Shown: piece by piece, positions 28,812 to 37,942 of the stretch
Layout: each line of letters begins with the position of its first letter
Position numbering within the stretch: position 1 is the first letter of the stretch
Assembly (NCBI RefSeq): GCF_013403565.1
Contig: NZ_CP058627.1
Span: 1,302,001-1,366,000, forward strand
Reading direction: 5' to 3'
Length of the DNA stretch: 64,000 bases
DNA from: Chitinibacter bivalviorum
GTDB lineage: Bacteria; Pseudomonadota; Gammaproteobacteria; Burkholderiales; Chitinibacteraceae
The notes under the pieces: generated by a model
Told to the model about the DNA's origin: nothing
Databases searched by the model: none
The model's input: the letters and a program-made list of their open reading frames with translations, nothing else
Made by a program: the position numbers and the translations under genes

Positions 28812-29350
28812 GCAAAATCCGTGTCGCGACGTGTTCTTTGGCGGGCTGCTTTGGCTGCCATATGTCGTTTTTAGATCTGGATGAGCGGATTGCCGATCTG
28901 GTCGAGCTGATTGAATTCGATCGTAGCCCGCTGACCGACATTAAAATTGTCGATGCAGCCGGGGTGGATATCGGCCTGATCGAGGGCGGCGTTTGTAATG
29001 CCGAAAACGTCCACACGCTGCGCGAATTTCGCTCGCGCTGCCGCATTTTAGTCGCCGTTGGCGCTTGCGCCTTAACGGGCGGCGTACCCGCGCTGCGCAA
29101 TCGCATCCCATTGCAAGAATGTTTTGCCGAAGCCTATTTACAAGGCGCAGGCATCGAAGCACCGCAAGTGCCCAATGACCCCGAGCTACCGCTTTTGCTC
29201 GATCGAGTTTATCCCTTGCACGAAGTGGTTCGTATCGATCATGTGCTACCAGGCTGTCCGCCCCCTGCCGATGCGTTTTGGGAATTACTCACCGCCCTGC
29301 TAGCGGGGCGTGAGCCCGATTTAGATTACGCGCTACGGCGTTTTGATTGA
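28808..29350 (+). CDS. hoxY: NAD-reducing hydrogenase small subunit HoxY
   Basis: 180 residues, the short small-subunit type without a signal peptide, so the enzyme is cytoplasmic. The ligands of the proximal 4Fe-4S cluster are Cys14 and Cys17 (CFGCHMSF), Cys87 (VGACALTGG) and Cys150 (LPGCPPP). GGAG lies seven bases before the ATG. It pairs with HoxH. Confidence 0.94.
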   Translation: MSKIRVATCSLAGCFGCHMSFLDLDERIADLVELIEFDRSPLTDIKIVDAAGVDIGLIEGGVCNAENVHTLREFRSRCRILVAVGACALTGGVPALRNRIPLQECFAEAYLQGAGIEAPQVPNDPELPLLLDRVYPLHEVVRIDHVLPGCPPPADAFWELLTALLAGREPDLDYALRRFD

Positions 29351-29360
29351 GGTTGCCGAC

Positions 29361-30872
29361 ATGTACGAACACCTAGAAAACGCCAGCAATACCGATGGAC
29401 TTAGTCGCATGGTGATCGAACCCATTTCGCGGGTGGAAGGTCACGGCAAGGTCACGCTACTACTCGATGAAAATCGGCGCGTGCAGCAGGCTCGGCTGCA
29501 TATTGTTGAATTTCGCGGTTTTGAGCGATTTATTCAGGGCCGACCTTTTCGCGAAGTACCGACCTTGGTGCAAAGGCTATGCGGCATTTGCCCGATCAGC
29601 CATTTACTAGCGGCCTCGAAAGCGTGCGACCCATTTATCCTTGGCGCACTGACGATCACGCCAACGGCAGAGAAACTCCGGCGCTTGCTGCATCACGCGC
29701 AAGTGTTGCAATCGAATGCGCTGCATTTTTTCCACCTGGCCTCACCGGATTTACTTTTCGGCTTTGATGATGCAGTCGCCCACCGCAATGTCGTGGGCGT
29801 AATCATGGATCAGCGTGAATTGGGTTTACGCGGGATTCGCATCCGTAAATACGGCCAAGAAGTCATCCGCATTCTGACGGGGAAACGCGTGCACGGCACG
29901 GGATCAATCCCCGGTGGTTTTTTAAAACCACTCACGCTCGCCGAGCGCGACGAAATGCTGCAAGGCATTGATCAAATTATCGACTGGTGTGTCGCCAGTA
30001 ATGAGCTGGCGCGCGATTTATTTTTAGCCCATCAGCCTGAGCACCTCACTTTTGGCGCGACCGAGTCGGCTTTTCTGTCGCTCGTGACCGCCACTGGAGA
30101 TTGTGAGATTTACGATGGCGTGCTGCGCGTCAAAGACGCCTGCGGAAAAATCATCGTCGATGGATTTGACCCTGCGCGCTATCTCGATTTGATCCGCGAA
30201 GAGGTCAAACCTTGGTCGTATATGAAATTTCCGTATCTGGCCCCTTTTGGTCACGAAGCCGGTTATTACCGCGTTGGGCCATTGGCACGAATTAACAACG
30301 CCGATCGAATGCCCAGCGAGCGAGCAGAAGCCGCGCGTCAAGAATTCGCAGACTTTGGGCAAGGCAAACCGGTGCAAGCGACTTTGGCGCAGCATTGGGC
30401 GCGGATGATCGATACCATCATGTGTGCCGAAGTGATTCGTTACTTACTGCTTGACGCCGAGATTCTCGGTACCGAATTGGTCTATTCAGATGAGCAACTT
30501 AAACACATCGATCCCGTGCGCGAAGGCGTTGGCGTGATTGAAGCGCCGCGCGGCACGCTATTGCATCATTACAAAATCGATGACGATGAGAACATTAGCT
30601 TTGCCAACCTGATCGTCTCCACCACGCACAATAATCGTGGCATGAATGATTCGGTGCGCGCGGTGGCGGCAGAATATTTTGACGGGCGAGCCGTTACCGA
30701 AGGTTTACTCAACCGCATCGAAGTTGCGATACGCGCGTATGACCCTTGCCTATCGTGCGCCACCCACGCCTTGGGGCAAATGCCATTGATTATTGAGGCA
30801 ATCGAAGCCGATGGTCGTATCAGTAGCCAATTGGCGCGTCATGATGATGGCCGCATTGAGCAATTCATCTAG
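29361..30872 (+). CDS. hoxH: NAD-reducing [NiFe] hydrogenase large subunit HoxH
   Basis: Holds the NiFe(CN)2CO site. It has 503 residues from this ATG, chosen because GAGG lies eight bases upstream; a TTG six codons earlier is also open. The N-terminal nickel motif is RLCGICPISH (Cys74, Cys77, His81) and the C-terminal motif DPCLSCATHA (Cys463, Cys466, His469). A tail of 33 residues follows Ala470; by analogy with the Ralstonia enzyme it would be removed by HoxW after metal insertion. The motif pattern fits group 3d. Confidence 0.95.
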   Translation: MYEHLENASNTDGLSRMVIEPISRVEGHGKVTLLLDENRRVQQARLHIVEFRGFERFIQGRPFREVPTLVQRLCGICPISHLLAASKACDPFILGALTITPTAEKLRRLLHHAQVLQSNALHFFHLASPDLLFGFDDAVAHRNVVGVIMDQRELGLRGIRIRKYGQEVIRILTGKRVHGTGSIPGGFLKPLTLAERDEMLQGIDQIIDWCVASNELARDLFLAHQPEHLTFGATESAFLSLVTATGDCEIYDGVLRVKDACGKIIVDGFDPARYLDLIREEVKPWSYMKFPYLAPFGHEAGYYRVGPLARINNADRMPSERAEAARQEFADFGQGKPVQATLAQHWARMIDTIMCAEVIRYLLLDAEILGTELVYSDEQLKHIDPVREGVGVIEAPRGTLLHHYKIDDDENISFANLIVSTTHNNRGMNDSVRAVAAEYFDGRAVTEGLLNRIEVAIRAYDPCLSCATHALGQMPLIIEAIEADGRISSQLARHDDGRIEQFI

Positions 30873-30874
30873 CC

Positions 30875-31372
30875 ATGGCGCCGATATTATTTTTTGCCTA
30901 CGGCAACCCAGCTCGCGGCGATGATGCTTTGGGGCCACTACTGGCCGATATGTTCAGTGCATGGATTAGCTCGCAGCAGCTCCATACCGAGATCGACGTA
31001 CTGTTTGATTTTCAACTGAGCCCTGAGCACGCCTATGATATTACTGGCCGGGAACTGATTATTTTTGCCGATGCCAGCAATACCATCACCGAGCCCTGTT
31101 GCTGGCAAATCATCGAGCCTTGCCAGCCACCCACATGGCTCAGTCATGCCAGCACGCCTGCCCATGTGTTGTGGCATTGCGATACCCTACTGGGGAATAC
31201 CCCTAAGCTATGCTATATAATTAGTCTTCATGGCTATACCTACGAGCTAGGCGATGCACTGAGTGCATCCGCACATCTTGCCCTCGAGCAGGCCCATCAA
31301 TTACTTCAAGACTTTATCCTTTGCCATCTCAATCAACGCCATCTGAAACTAGCCATCACAGCGCAACCCTGA
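30875..31372 (+). CDS. hoxW: Hydrogenase maturation endopeptidase HoxW
   Basis: 165 residues of the HycI/HybD peptidase family. AYGNPARGDDALGP (8-21) contains the nickel-sensing acidic residue of the family (Asp16), with a second acidic candidate in FADASNT (Asp67) and His91 or His97 in SHASTPAHVLW. It would trim the HoxH tail. It starts 2 nt after hoxH, closing the hoxFUYHW operon. It is the only maturation gene here; the general HypA-F factors are not in the window. Confidence 0.88.
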   Translation: MAPILFFAYGNPARGDDALGPLLADMFSAWISSQQLHTEIDVLFDFQLSPEHAYDITGRELIIFADASNTITEPCCWQIIEPCQPPTWLSHASTPAHVLWHCDTLLGNTPKLCYIISLHGYTYELGDALSASAHLALEQAHQLLQDFILCHLNQRHLKLAITAQP

Positions 31373-31435
31373 TGCCAAATGGCCCTGTTTTACATCAAAC
31401 CTCGAAAAAGAAAACCTAGCTTGCTCGATAAAATC

Positions 31436-31463
31436 AGCCACAATTAAACCTGATTGGGTGGCT
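31436..31463. repeat. Imperfect hairpin downstream of hoxW
   Basis: AGCCACAAT and ATT-GG-GTGGCT form a 9-bp stem with a 2-nt bulge around an 8-nt loop. No T-tract follows. It may mark the end of the hox transcript or lie in the leader of the exporter operon. Confidence 0.4.
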
Positions 31464-31515
31464 CTGCCACGGCCAGTTCATCGCTTGAGATAAAGCACCG
31501 ATTTAAAGGCTAGCA

Positions 31516-32556
31516 ATGCAAGTTAAATGGTTGGTATTGGGTCTTGTAGGCGCAGCACTGGGCGGCTATGCCGCGTGGTATCGCTATGCGCCACTTGAAG
31601 TTCATACCATTTTACCCAAGCGTGGCGACGCCATTGAAGCCATTTATGCGACAGGTTTGGTCGAGCCGAGCGTCTTACTGCCGATCGCCCCTCGTGTCGG
31701 CGGCCACCTGACTGCGCTCAATGTGAGCGAAGGGCAAACGGTACGCAAAGGCCAAGTGCTCGCTCAACTTGAGGCGCTCGATGTCGTACGCACCGTTGAT
31801 GAGCAGGCTGCACGCGCTCAATATGCCAAACAACAACAAGCTCGCACCGCCTCATTAGTGGCGCAGGGGTTTTATTCCGGCGCCGAAATGGATCGCGTGA
31901 ATGCAGAAGCCAATGCGACGCAAGCCGCACTACGTCGCGCCAAAGCCCTACAAGGCTTCACGACACTGACAGCCCCCGCCGATGGCGTTATTTTACGGCG
32001 AGACGCCGAGGTCGGGCAGTTTGTGGCGGCAGGTCAAGTGCTGATGTCGATGTCCTGTTGTGCGCCGCTGCGTGTGAGCGCCGAAGTCGATGAAGAGGAC
32101 ATCCCCAAAGTTAAAATCGGTCAGCAAGTGCTGCTCCATGCACCCGCTTTTCCCAATCAGGTTCTTGATGGCCATGTCGAAGCCATGACGCCCAAGGGCG
32201 ATCCCGTATCGCGCAGTTATCGGGTTCGGATTGCACTCGCAAAACCCGCTGATTTGCGCGTCGGCATGACAGTAGAAGCCAATTTAATTAGCCAGCAAAA
32301 AAGCCATGCCTTATTGATCCCTAGCCAGATCATTCAAGATGGCAAGGTGTGGGTCCTTGAGCAAGGCAAGGTCAAACAAAACCCCGTGAAACTGGGCATT
32401 ATTGGTAATAGCCAGAGTGAGGTACTCAGTGGCATTGAAGATAAAACCCAACTGATTTGGCCAATACCCAAGGGTATATACCTAGATAGATCAGCCAATA
32501 TCACCTCTGAGGCTATACCCAAAGAAAAACCCCTAGCAGCCGCGAGCACGCCCTAA
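31516..32556 (+). CDS. Periplasmic adaptor (membrane-fusion) protein of an ABC exporter
   Basis: 346 residues. One N-terminal membrane helix (about 4-22) precedes a split lipoyl domain (about 55-85 and 155-185; IAPRVGGHLTALNVSEGQTV, APADGVILRRDAEVGQFVAA). A short coiled-coil hairpin (about 90-150) lies between, and beta-barrel/membrane-proximal domains follow. It resembles the HlyD/MacA/DevB group. The stop overlaps the permease start (ATG inside TAATG). The substrate is not inferable. Confidence 0.88.
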   Translation: MQVKWLVLGLVGAALGGYAAWYRYAPLEVHTILPKRGDAIEAIYATGLVEPSVLLPIAPRVGGHLTALNVSEGQTVRKGQVLAQLEALDVVRTVDEQAARAQYAKQQQARTASLVAQGFYSGAEMDRVNAEANATQAALRRAKALQGFTTLTAPADGVILRRDAEVGQFVAAGQVLMSMSCCAPLRVSAEVDEEDIPKVKIGQQVLLHAPAFPNQVLDGHVEAMTPKGDPVSRSYRVRIALAKPADLRVGMTVEANLISQQKSHALLIPSQIIQDGKVWVLEQGKVKQNPVKLGIIGNSQSEVLSGIEDKTQLIWPIPKGIYLDRSANITSEAIPKEKPLAAASTP

Positions 32557-33800
32557 TGCGCCTACTGCTGTCAATCGCCCGTACCCACCTGACGAGTCGC
32601 CTGCGGGCGACGCTGGTTTCGTTGGGCGGTGTGATTTTGGGCGTGGCATTTTTTCTGGCCGTTTCAGCACTGATGCAAGGCTCGGAAAAAGATTTCATTA
32701 AACGTCTGGTCGATAGTAGCCCCCACATTACGATCTCCGATGAAAACCGAAACCCGAGCGAGCAAGCGGCTCAGCTGCGCTGGCCAGACGCCGCAGTCAC
32801 CATTCGACACGTGAAACCGCTCAATGAATCGCGAGGTATCCGCAGCTACCAGCAAAAATTGGCCTATATGCAGGCCATTGCGGGCGTCAAAGTCGCGCCA
32901 GTCTTGCTAGGCTCAGCCGTGCTGCAATTTGCTGGTCGCCAGCAAGGCGTTACGCTATCAGGGGTTATCCCCGCCCTGATGCGCGAAGTGTCATTTTTAG
33001 AGGATAAATTTATCGCCGGAGACCTGGCTGCACTCGACATCGAACCGGGCGGCATTATTATTGGTGCCAATTTGGCGCAAAAATTCAGCCTGCGCCTAGG
33101 AAGTACGGTCAGCGTTGCCGCAGGTACAGATGCCAACCACACGCTACGGGTCGTCGGCATTTTTCGTTCTGGTAATGCCAATTATGATGAAGGACAAACC
33201 TTTGTGCTCTTGAAACAGGCGCAAGCCCTGCTAGAGCGACCACAGCGGGTGAATCGTTTTATTTTGCAATTGGCCGATCCCTACCAAGCACGCGATTTAG
33301 CGCAGCAATTGGAAGCCCAGTTTGGCTATAAAGCCGTGTCTTGGCTGGAAGCCTCCGAAGATATTCTGAGCCTACTGGTGATTCGTAATTTGATTATGTT
33401 CAGCGTGGTGGCCGCGATTTTGGTGGTTGCGTCTTTTGGCATCTATAACACCATCTCAACTTTTGTCATCGAAAAAACCCATGATATTGCGATCTTAAAA
33501 TCGATGGGTTTTCATGCGCGCGATGTTCTGACTATTTTTCTACTGGAAGGCCTCATTATTGGGATTATTGGCAGCATTCTGGGATTAGCCCTAGGCGCGG
33601 CTTTGATGCAAGGCTTAAGTCTCGTTGAGATCAAGCCGCCAGGTGCCAGCCAGATCAGTCACCTGCCCATCTGGTGGGGAATCGAGCAATTTATCATTGC
33701 CAGTGGCTTTGCCCTGACCTCATGCCTAGCAGCCTCCTACTTGCCGGCCAAACGCGCTAGCCGGCTGCATCCTGTGGAAGTCTTGCGGGGTGCAACATGA
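32556..33800 (+). CDS. MacB/DevC-type ABC transporter permease
   Basis: 414 residues with four membrane segments: about 18-42, 275-305, 325-350 and 375-400. A large periplasmic MacB-PCD domain lies between the first two (about 45-270), and the C-terminus ends KRASRLHPVEVLRGAT. It resembles the lipoprotein permease in this same window, but the operon with an adaptor marks it as an exporter of another substrate. Overlaps its neighbours on both sides. Confidence 0.9.
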   Translation: MRLLLSIARTHLTSRLRATLVSLGGVILGVAFFLAVSALMQGSEKDFIKRLVDSSPHITISDENRNPSEQAAQLRWPDAAVTIRHVKPLNESRGIRSYQQKLAYMQAIAGVKVAPVLLGSAVLQFAGRQQGVTLSGVIPALMREVSFLEDKFIAGDLAALDIEPGGIIIGANLAQKFSLRLGSTVSVAAGTDANHTLRVVGIFRSGNANYDEGQTFVLLKQAQALLERPQRVNRFILQLADPYQARDLAQQLEAQFGYKAVSWLEASEDILSLLVIRNLIMFSVVAAILVVASFGIYNTISTFVIEKTHDIAILKSMGFHARDVLTIFLLEGLIIGIIGSILGLALGAALMQGLSLVEIKPPGASQISHLPIWWGIEQFIIASGFALTSCLAASYLPAKRASRLHPVEVLRGAT

Positions 33801-34522
33801 CTGAAAAGCAAAGCAGCATGCTGCGGGCCGACAATCTATTTCGTGAAATTGCGGGGGAAATCCCAGTTCGTCTCGTCGACAATGTATCGCTAGATATTGC
33901 AGCCGGTGAATTTGTCTGCATTATGGGGCCATCAGGTTCAGGCAAATCATCTTTGCTGTACTTGCTTGGGCTGCTCGACATTCCCAATCGCGGCCAGATC
34001 TGGCTTGATGGCATTGATACCAGCCACTTTAACGAAGACCAACTGGCCGAGCATAGGCTGCGTTATTTAGGCTATGTATTTCAGTTTCACTTTTTATTAG
34101 CCGAATTTACCGTGCTCGATAATGTCACATTGCCAATGAGGAAATTAGGCCAGCTCAATGCTGCTGCGATGTTGGAGCGAGCAAAAAGCTTGCTCGATAA
34201 ATTAGGCATGCTGGCGCAAATGCATAAGTACCCGCATCAACTCTCAGGAGGCCAACGCCAGCGTGTCGCGATTGCCCGCGCCTTGGCCAACGATCCAAAA
34301 ATCATCCTCGCCGATGAGCCAACGGGAAATCTAGATTCAGCTTCGGCCGTCAATGTGCGCGAAATCTTGAAAAATCTCGCGCACGATATGGGCAAAACGG
34401 TGATCGCAGTGACCCATGATATTCAATTTGCCACCGCGGCGGATACGCGGATCGGTTTGGTCGATGGGCGAATCAATGCCGATTGGTTCACGCGCGTAAA
34501 CAGTGCGGTCATCGCGCCATAG
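33797..34522 (+). CDS. ABC exporter ATP-binding protein (MacB/DevA/LolD group)
   Basis: 241 residues. Walker A GPSGSGKSS, Q-loop VFQFHFLLAEFT, signature LSGGQRQR, Walker B IILADE and switch VTHD are all intact. FHFLLAEF is close to LolD, but there is no Lol permease next to it. It overlaps the permease by 4 nt. An oppositely oriented ABC gene ends 6 nt downstream. Confidence 0.92.
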   Translation: MTEKQSSMLRADNLFREIAGEIPVRLVDNVSLDIAAGEFVCIMGPSGSGKSSLLYLLGLLDIPNRGQIWLDGIDTSHFNEDQLAEHRLRYLGYVFQFHFLLAEFTVLDNVTLPMRKLGQLNAAAMLERAKSLLDKLGMLAQMHKYPHQLSGGQRQRVAIARALANDPKIILADEPTGNLDSASAVNVREILKNLAHDMGKTVIAVTHDIQFATAADTRIGLVDGRINADWFTRVNSAVIAP

Positions 34523-34528
34523 TACGGC

Positions 34529-36316
34529 TTAGTCTTGCTCACCCTCTTCATGCAATTGCAAGGCCCACATTTGCGCATACACGCCATTGCTCGCCAGCAA
34601 ATTGCGATGCGTGCCGCGCTCGACAATTTGCCCTTCTCGCATCACCAAGATTTCATCCGCATCTGAAATCGTCGATAAACGATGGGCTACAACCAAAGTC
34701 GTACGATTTGCCGAGATGGCTTTTAATTCGGCCTGAATCGCTTTTTCAGTGTGTGAATCTAGCGCACTGGTGGCTTCGTCAAAAATCAGAATGGGTGGGT
34801 TTTTAAGTACCGTGCGCGCGATGGCAACACGCTGCTTTTCACCACCAGAGAGCTTGAGGCCACGCTCACCCACCGTCGTGTCAAAGCCATCGGGTAATTG
34901 CATAATGAAATCATAAATATGCGCCGACTTGGCGGCTTCGATGACTTCGTCACGCGTCGCATCCGGTTTACCATAAGCGATGTTGTAATAAATCGTGTCA
35001 TTGAACAGCACGGTATCTTGCGGCACGATCCCAATTTGCGCGCGTAAACTGCTCTGCACCATATCGCGAACATCGACTCCATTGATCGTAATCGCGCCAG
35101 CATTTACATCGTAAAAACGATACAGCAAACGCGACAACGTCGATTTGCCCGCGCCACTTGATCCAACCACAGCGACGGTCTTGCCCGCCGGAATACTAAA
35201 ACTCACGCCATGCAGAATTGGCCGATTACTATCGTAGGAAAAATCAACCTGATTAAACTGCACTTGGGCGTCAGTTAGCGCCGCGTTTTGCGCCGCTTCA
35301 CGATCTTTGACCTCGGCATTACGCCCCATCAGGCCAAACATTTTTTCCATGTCGGCCAGTGAGTTTTTGATTTCTCGGTACACAAAGCCCAAGAAATTCA
35401 GCGGACCATAGAGTTGCAATAAAAAGGCATTGACCAAGACCAAATCACCCAGTGTCATGGTGCCTTTCACCACGCCATTGGCCGCCATGCCGACCAGCAA
35501 GGTGACGCCTAAGGCGATAATCGTGGCCTGACCTGCATTTAAAAATGACAATGACACCTGATTTTTTACTGCTGCAGTTTCCCATTTGGCCAAGCTGAGA
35601 TCATAGCGCTCAGCTTCCCAACGCTCATTGCCGAAGTATTTGACCGTTTCATAGTTGATCAGGCTGTCAATCGCTCTGGTGTTCGCCTTCGAATCCAGGT
35701 CATTCATCTCGCGACGGAAATGCATCCGCCACTCGGTAATCCCCAACGTAAAACCGATATACAGCACGATGGTGCCAAAAGTCACGGCAGCAAAGGTCCA
35801 ATGATATTTTTGCAGTAAAATTGCCGCCACCAAGCCAATCTCGACCAAGGTCGGCAGAATATTAAACAGCGTAAAATTCAATAAAAATGCAATGCCTTTG
35901 GTGCCGCGATCAATATCCCGATTCATACCACCGGTTTGACGCTCCAGATGAAACCGCAGCGACAAGCGATGCAAATGCTCAAATACTTGCAAGGCAATTT
36001 TGCGGATTGCGCCTTGGGTTACTTTGGCAAACACCGCATCGCGCATCTCGCCAAACACAGCAGAGCTTAAACGCAGCGCGCCGTAGCCAAGGATTAAAGT
36101 CACGGGCAAAGCCAAGGCAACATCTTTGGTGCCGAGTTGATCAACAATGTCTTTTAATACCAAAGGCACGGCTACATTGGCCACTTTGGCCAGCACCAAC
36201 AAAGTCAGCGCCAAAATAACTCGTGTTTTGTATTGCCATAAATAAGGCAATAAGGTGCCCAAGGTTTGCCAATTATTGGTAGTTTTGGCGCTCGATTCAG
36301 CAGTTGATGGAGGCAT
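34529..36316 (-). CDS. Atm1-type ABC exporter (fused membrane and ATPase domains)
   Basis: 595 residues. Six membrane helices occupy about 25-320. The motif RQTGGMNRDIDRGTKGIAFL is characteristic of the Atm1/HMT1/ABCB7 branch, which exports glutathione-linked sulfur or metal compounds. The ATPase domain (about 350-595) has VVGSSGAGKSTLSRLLYRFY, LSGGEKQRVAIART, LIFDEATSALDSHTEKAIQ and VVAHRLSTI. Its start is adjacent to the apaG stop (1-nt overlap), so they may share a transcript. Confidence 0.93.
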   Translation of the reverse strand: MPPSTAESSAKTTNNWQTLGTLLPYLWQYKTRVILALTLLVLAKVANVAVPLVLKDIVDQLGTKDVALALPVTLILGYGALRLSSAVFGEMRDAVFAKVTQGAIRKIALQVFEHLHRLSLRFHLERQTGGMNRDIDRGTKGIAFLLNFTLFNILPTLVEIGLVAAILLQKYHWTFAAVTFGTIVLYIGFTLGITEWRMHFRREMNDLDSKANTRAIDSLINYETVKYFGNERWEAERYDLSLAKWETAAVKNQVSLSFLNAGQATIIALGVTLLVGMAANGVVKGTMTLGDLVLVNAFLLQLYGPLNFLGFVYREIKNSLADMEKMFGLMGRNAEVKDREAAQNAALTDAQVQFNQVDFSYDSNRPILHGVSFSIPAGKTVAVVGSSGAGKSTLSRLLYRFYDVNAGAITINGVDVRDMVQSSLRAQIGIVPQDTVLFNDTIYYNIAYGKPDATRDEVIEAAKSAHIYDFIMQLPDGFDTTVGERGLKLSGGEKQRVAIARTVLKNPPILIFDEATSALDSHTEKAIQAELKAISANRTTLVVAHRLSTISDADEILVMREGQIVERGTHRNLLASNGVYAQMWALQLHEEGEQD

Positions 36317-36693
36317 TAATGAAGTGTCCTTGGCATAGAAAGTACAAATTGCTCGATCTGCGCTTCAAACTCGGTGCCATCAGCCGCAATCATTTGATAA
36401 GTACCACGCATGGTGCCCACCGGGGTTTCCAGTGTCACGCCACTGGTGTATTCATAAATTTCGCCGGGTGCCAGCTCAGGGTGCTCGCCAATGACGCCAA
36501 GGCCACGCACTTCCTGCGTTTTGCCAGTGGCGTCCTCGATAATCCAATGTCGGGCAATGAGTTTTGCCGTAATCGTTCCCGTATTTTCTATCGTAATTTG
36601 ATACGCAAACGTGTATTGCTCAGACGCCTCATTGGACTGCTCTGGCAAATAAAATGGGCGTGCCAAGACTCGAATATGATAGTTGTGTTCCAT
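36316..36693 (-). CDS. apaG: ApaG domain protein
   Basis: 125 residues, the family length. The Ig-like fold shows YQITIENTGTITAKLIARHW, VRGLGVIGEHPELAPGE and YTSGVTLETPVGTMRGTYQM. Linked to cobalt/magnesium resistance in enterobacteria, with no settled biochemical role. Divergent from rpe across a 137-nt gap. Confidence 0.95.
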   Translation of the reverse strand: MEHNYHIRVLARPFYLPEQSNEASEQYTFAYQITIENTGTITAKLIARHWIIEDATGKTQEVRGLGVIGEHPELAPGEIYEYTSGVTLETPVGTMRGTYQMIAADGTEFEAQIEQFVLSMPRTLH

Positions 36694-36830
36694 GTTTTCC
36701 CCTTATCCGGAGTAAATGCGGCCATGCTGCAGAATACCAAGGAATGCAACACAATTTGTTGCTAATCAGATTGCTTTTATGGCTCAGTGGCAAACTGGCA
36801 TAATCAAGTCAACCCATTTGGAATTTCGAT

Positions 36831-37505
36831 ATGACCTACCGCATTGCTCCAAGTATTTTATCTGCTGACTTTGCTCGTCTGGGCGAAGAAGTGAAAAATG
36901 TGATCGAGGCTGGTGCCGATATCATTCACTTTGATGTGATGGATAATCACTATGTACCCAACTTAACGATTGGCCCCTTGGTGTGCGACGCGATTCGTCC
37001 ATGGACCGATGCACCGATCGACGTGCATTTGATGGTTAAACCCGTAGATCGCATCATCCCTGATTTTGCCAAAGCTGGCGCGAATATTATTACTTTTCAC
37101 CCTGAAGCGTCCGAGCACATTGATCGCTCGCTCGGCTTAATTCGTGACTCGGGCTGTAAAGCAGGCTTGGTATTTAACCCCGCAACACCGCTACATTATC
37201 TTGATTATGTGATGGATAAAATCGACATGATTTTGCTGATGTCGGTGAATCCTGGCTACGGCGGTCAATCGTTTATCCCGGCAACGCTCGATAAAGCTCG
37301 CCAAGCGCGTGCGCTGATCGACGCCTACACAGCCAAAACAGGCCGTGAAATCTGGTTGGAAATCGACGGTGGCGTGAAAGTTGATAATATCGCTGAAATT
37401 GCAGCCGCTGGGATTGATACCTTTGTCGCTGGCTCGGCCATTTATAGCCAGCCCGACTACAAAGCGGTCATCGATCAAATGCGTGCGCAACTGGCCACTG
37501 TGTAA
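36831..37505 (+). CDS. rpe: Ribulose-phosphate 3-epimerase
   Basis: TIM-barrel epimerase of the pentose phosphate pathway, 224 residues. [34 protein letters not shown] (metal and catalytic Asp), VHLMV and [14 protein letters not shown] are diagnostic. A TGGCATAAT element 34 nt upstream looks like an extended -10. It is the first of three plus-strand genes, and the Rpe-Gph pairing is common in proteobacteria. Confidence 0.97.
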   Translation: MTYRIAPSILSADFARLGEEVKNVIEAGADIIHFDVMDNHYVPNLTIGPLVCDAIRPWTDAPIDVHLMVKPVDRIIPDFAKAGANIITFHPEASEHIDRSLGLIRDSGCKAGLVFNPATPLHYLDYVMDKIDMILLMSVNPGYGGQSFIPATLDKARQARALIDAYTAKTGREIWLEIDGGVKVDNIAEIAAAGIDTFVAGSAIYSQPDYKAVIDQMRAQLATV

Positions 37506-37518
37506 TCTAGGGAAAACA

Positions 37519-37860
37519 ATGAAATTACTGCATAACCCGCGCTGTAGCAAAAGCCGTGAAGCACTCGCAGCACTTGAAGAGGCTGGCCATACGCCTGAAA
37601 TTTGGCGTTATCTGGACGAGCCTCTGAGCGAGGCTCAAATTCGCGAATTGCTTGGGCAATTAAATTTGCCTGCTTTGGCGCTGGTCCGTAGTAAAGAAGA
37701 ATTGTGGCGCGAATTGTCAGCAGGGAAAACGCTGGATGAAGAGACAATTATTCACCTGCTCGCCATCCACCCAAAACTGATCGAGCGCCCTATTCTGATT
37801 CATAATGGCAAGGCGGCAATTGGCCGTCCGCTAGACAAAATCTTCCAGCTCATCAAATAA
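37519..37860 (+). CDS. ArsC-family thioredoxin-fold reductase
   Basis: 113 residues from this ATG; the frame stays open upstream inside rpe, but GGAAA lies just before this codon. MKLLHNPRCSKSREALA gives the single active-site Cys9 of the ArsC/YffB fold, and ERPILIHNGKAAIGRP supplies the conserved Arg-Pro pair. Arsenate reductase is the usual annotation. No other ars gene is present, so a general thiol role is also possible. Starts 13 nt after rpe. Confidence 0.88.
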   Translation: MKLLHNPRCSKSREALAALEEAGHTPEIWRYLDEPLSEAQIRELLGQLNLPALALVRSKEELWRELSAGKTLDEETIIHLLAIHPKLIERPILIHNGKAAIGRPLDKIFQLIK

Positions 37861-37868
37861 GAATCAAA

Positions 37869-37917
37869 GGGTATATGCTTCAAAGCCATTTGACAATTAA
37901 ACTTAAAGCATATACCC
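37869..37917. repeat. Perfect 12-bp inverted repeat upstream of gph
   Basis: The arms GGGTATATGCTT (37869-37880) and AAGCATATACCC (37906-37917) flank a 25-nt spacer in the 82-nt gap between the arsC-like gene and gph. No T-tract follows. It could be a weak transcript end, an mRNA stabiliser or an operator for gph. Confidence 0.6.
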
Positions 37918-37942
37918 AGCCATATTTAATACAGAGAACAGC

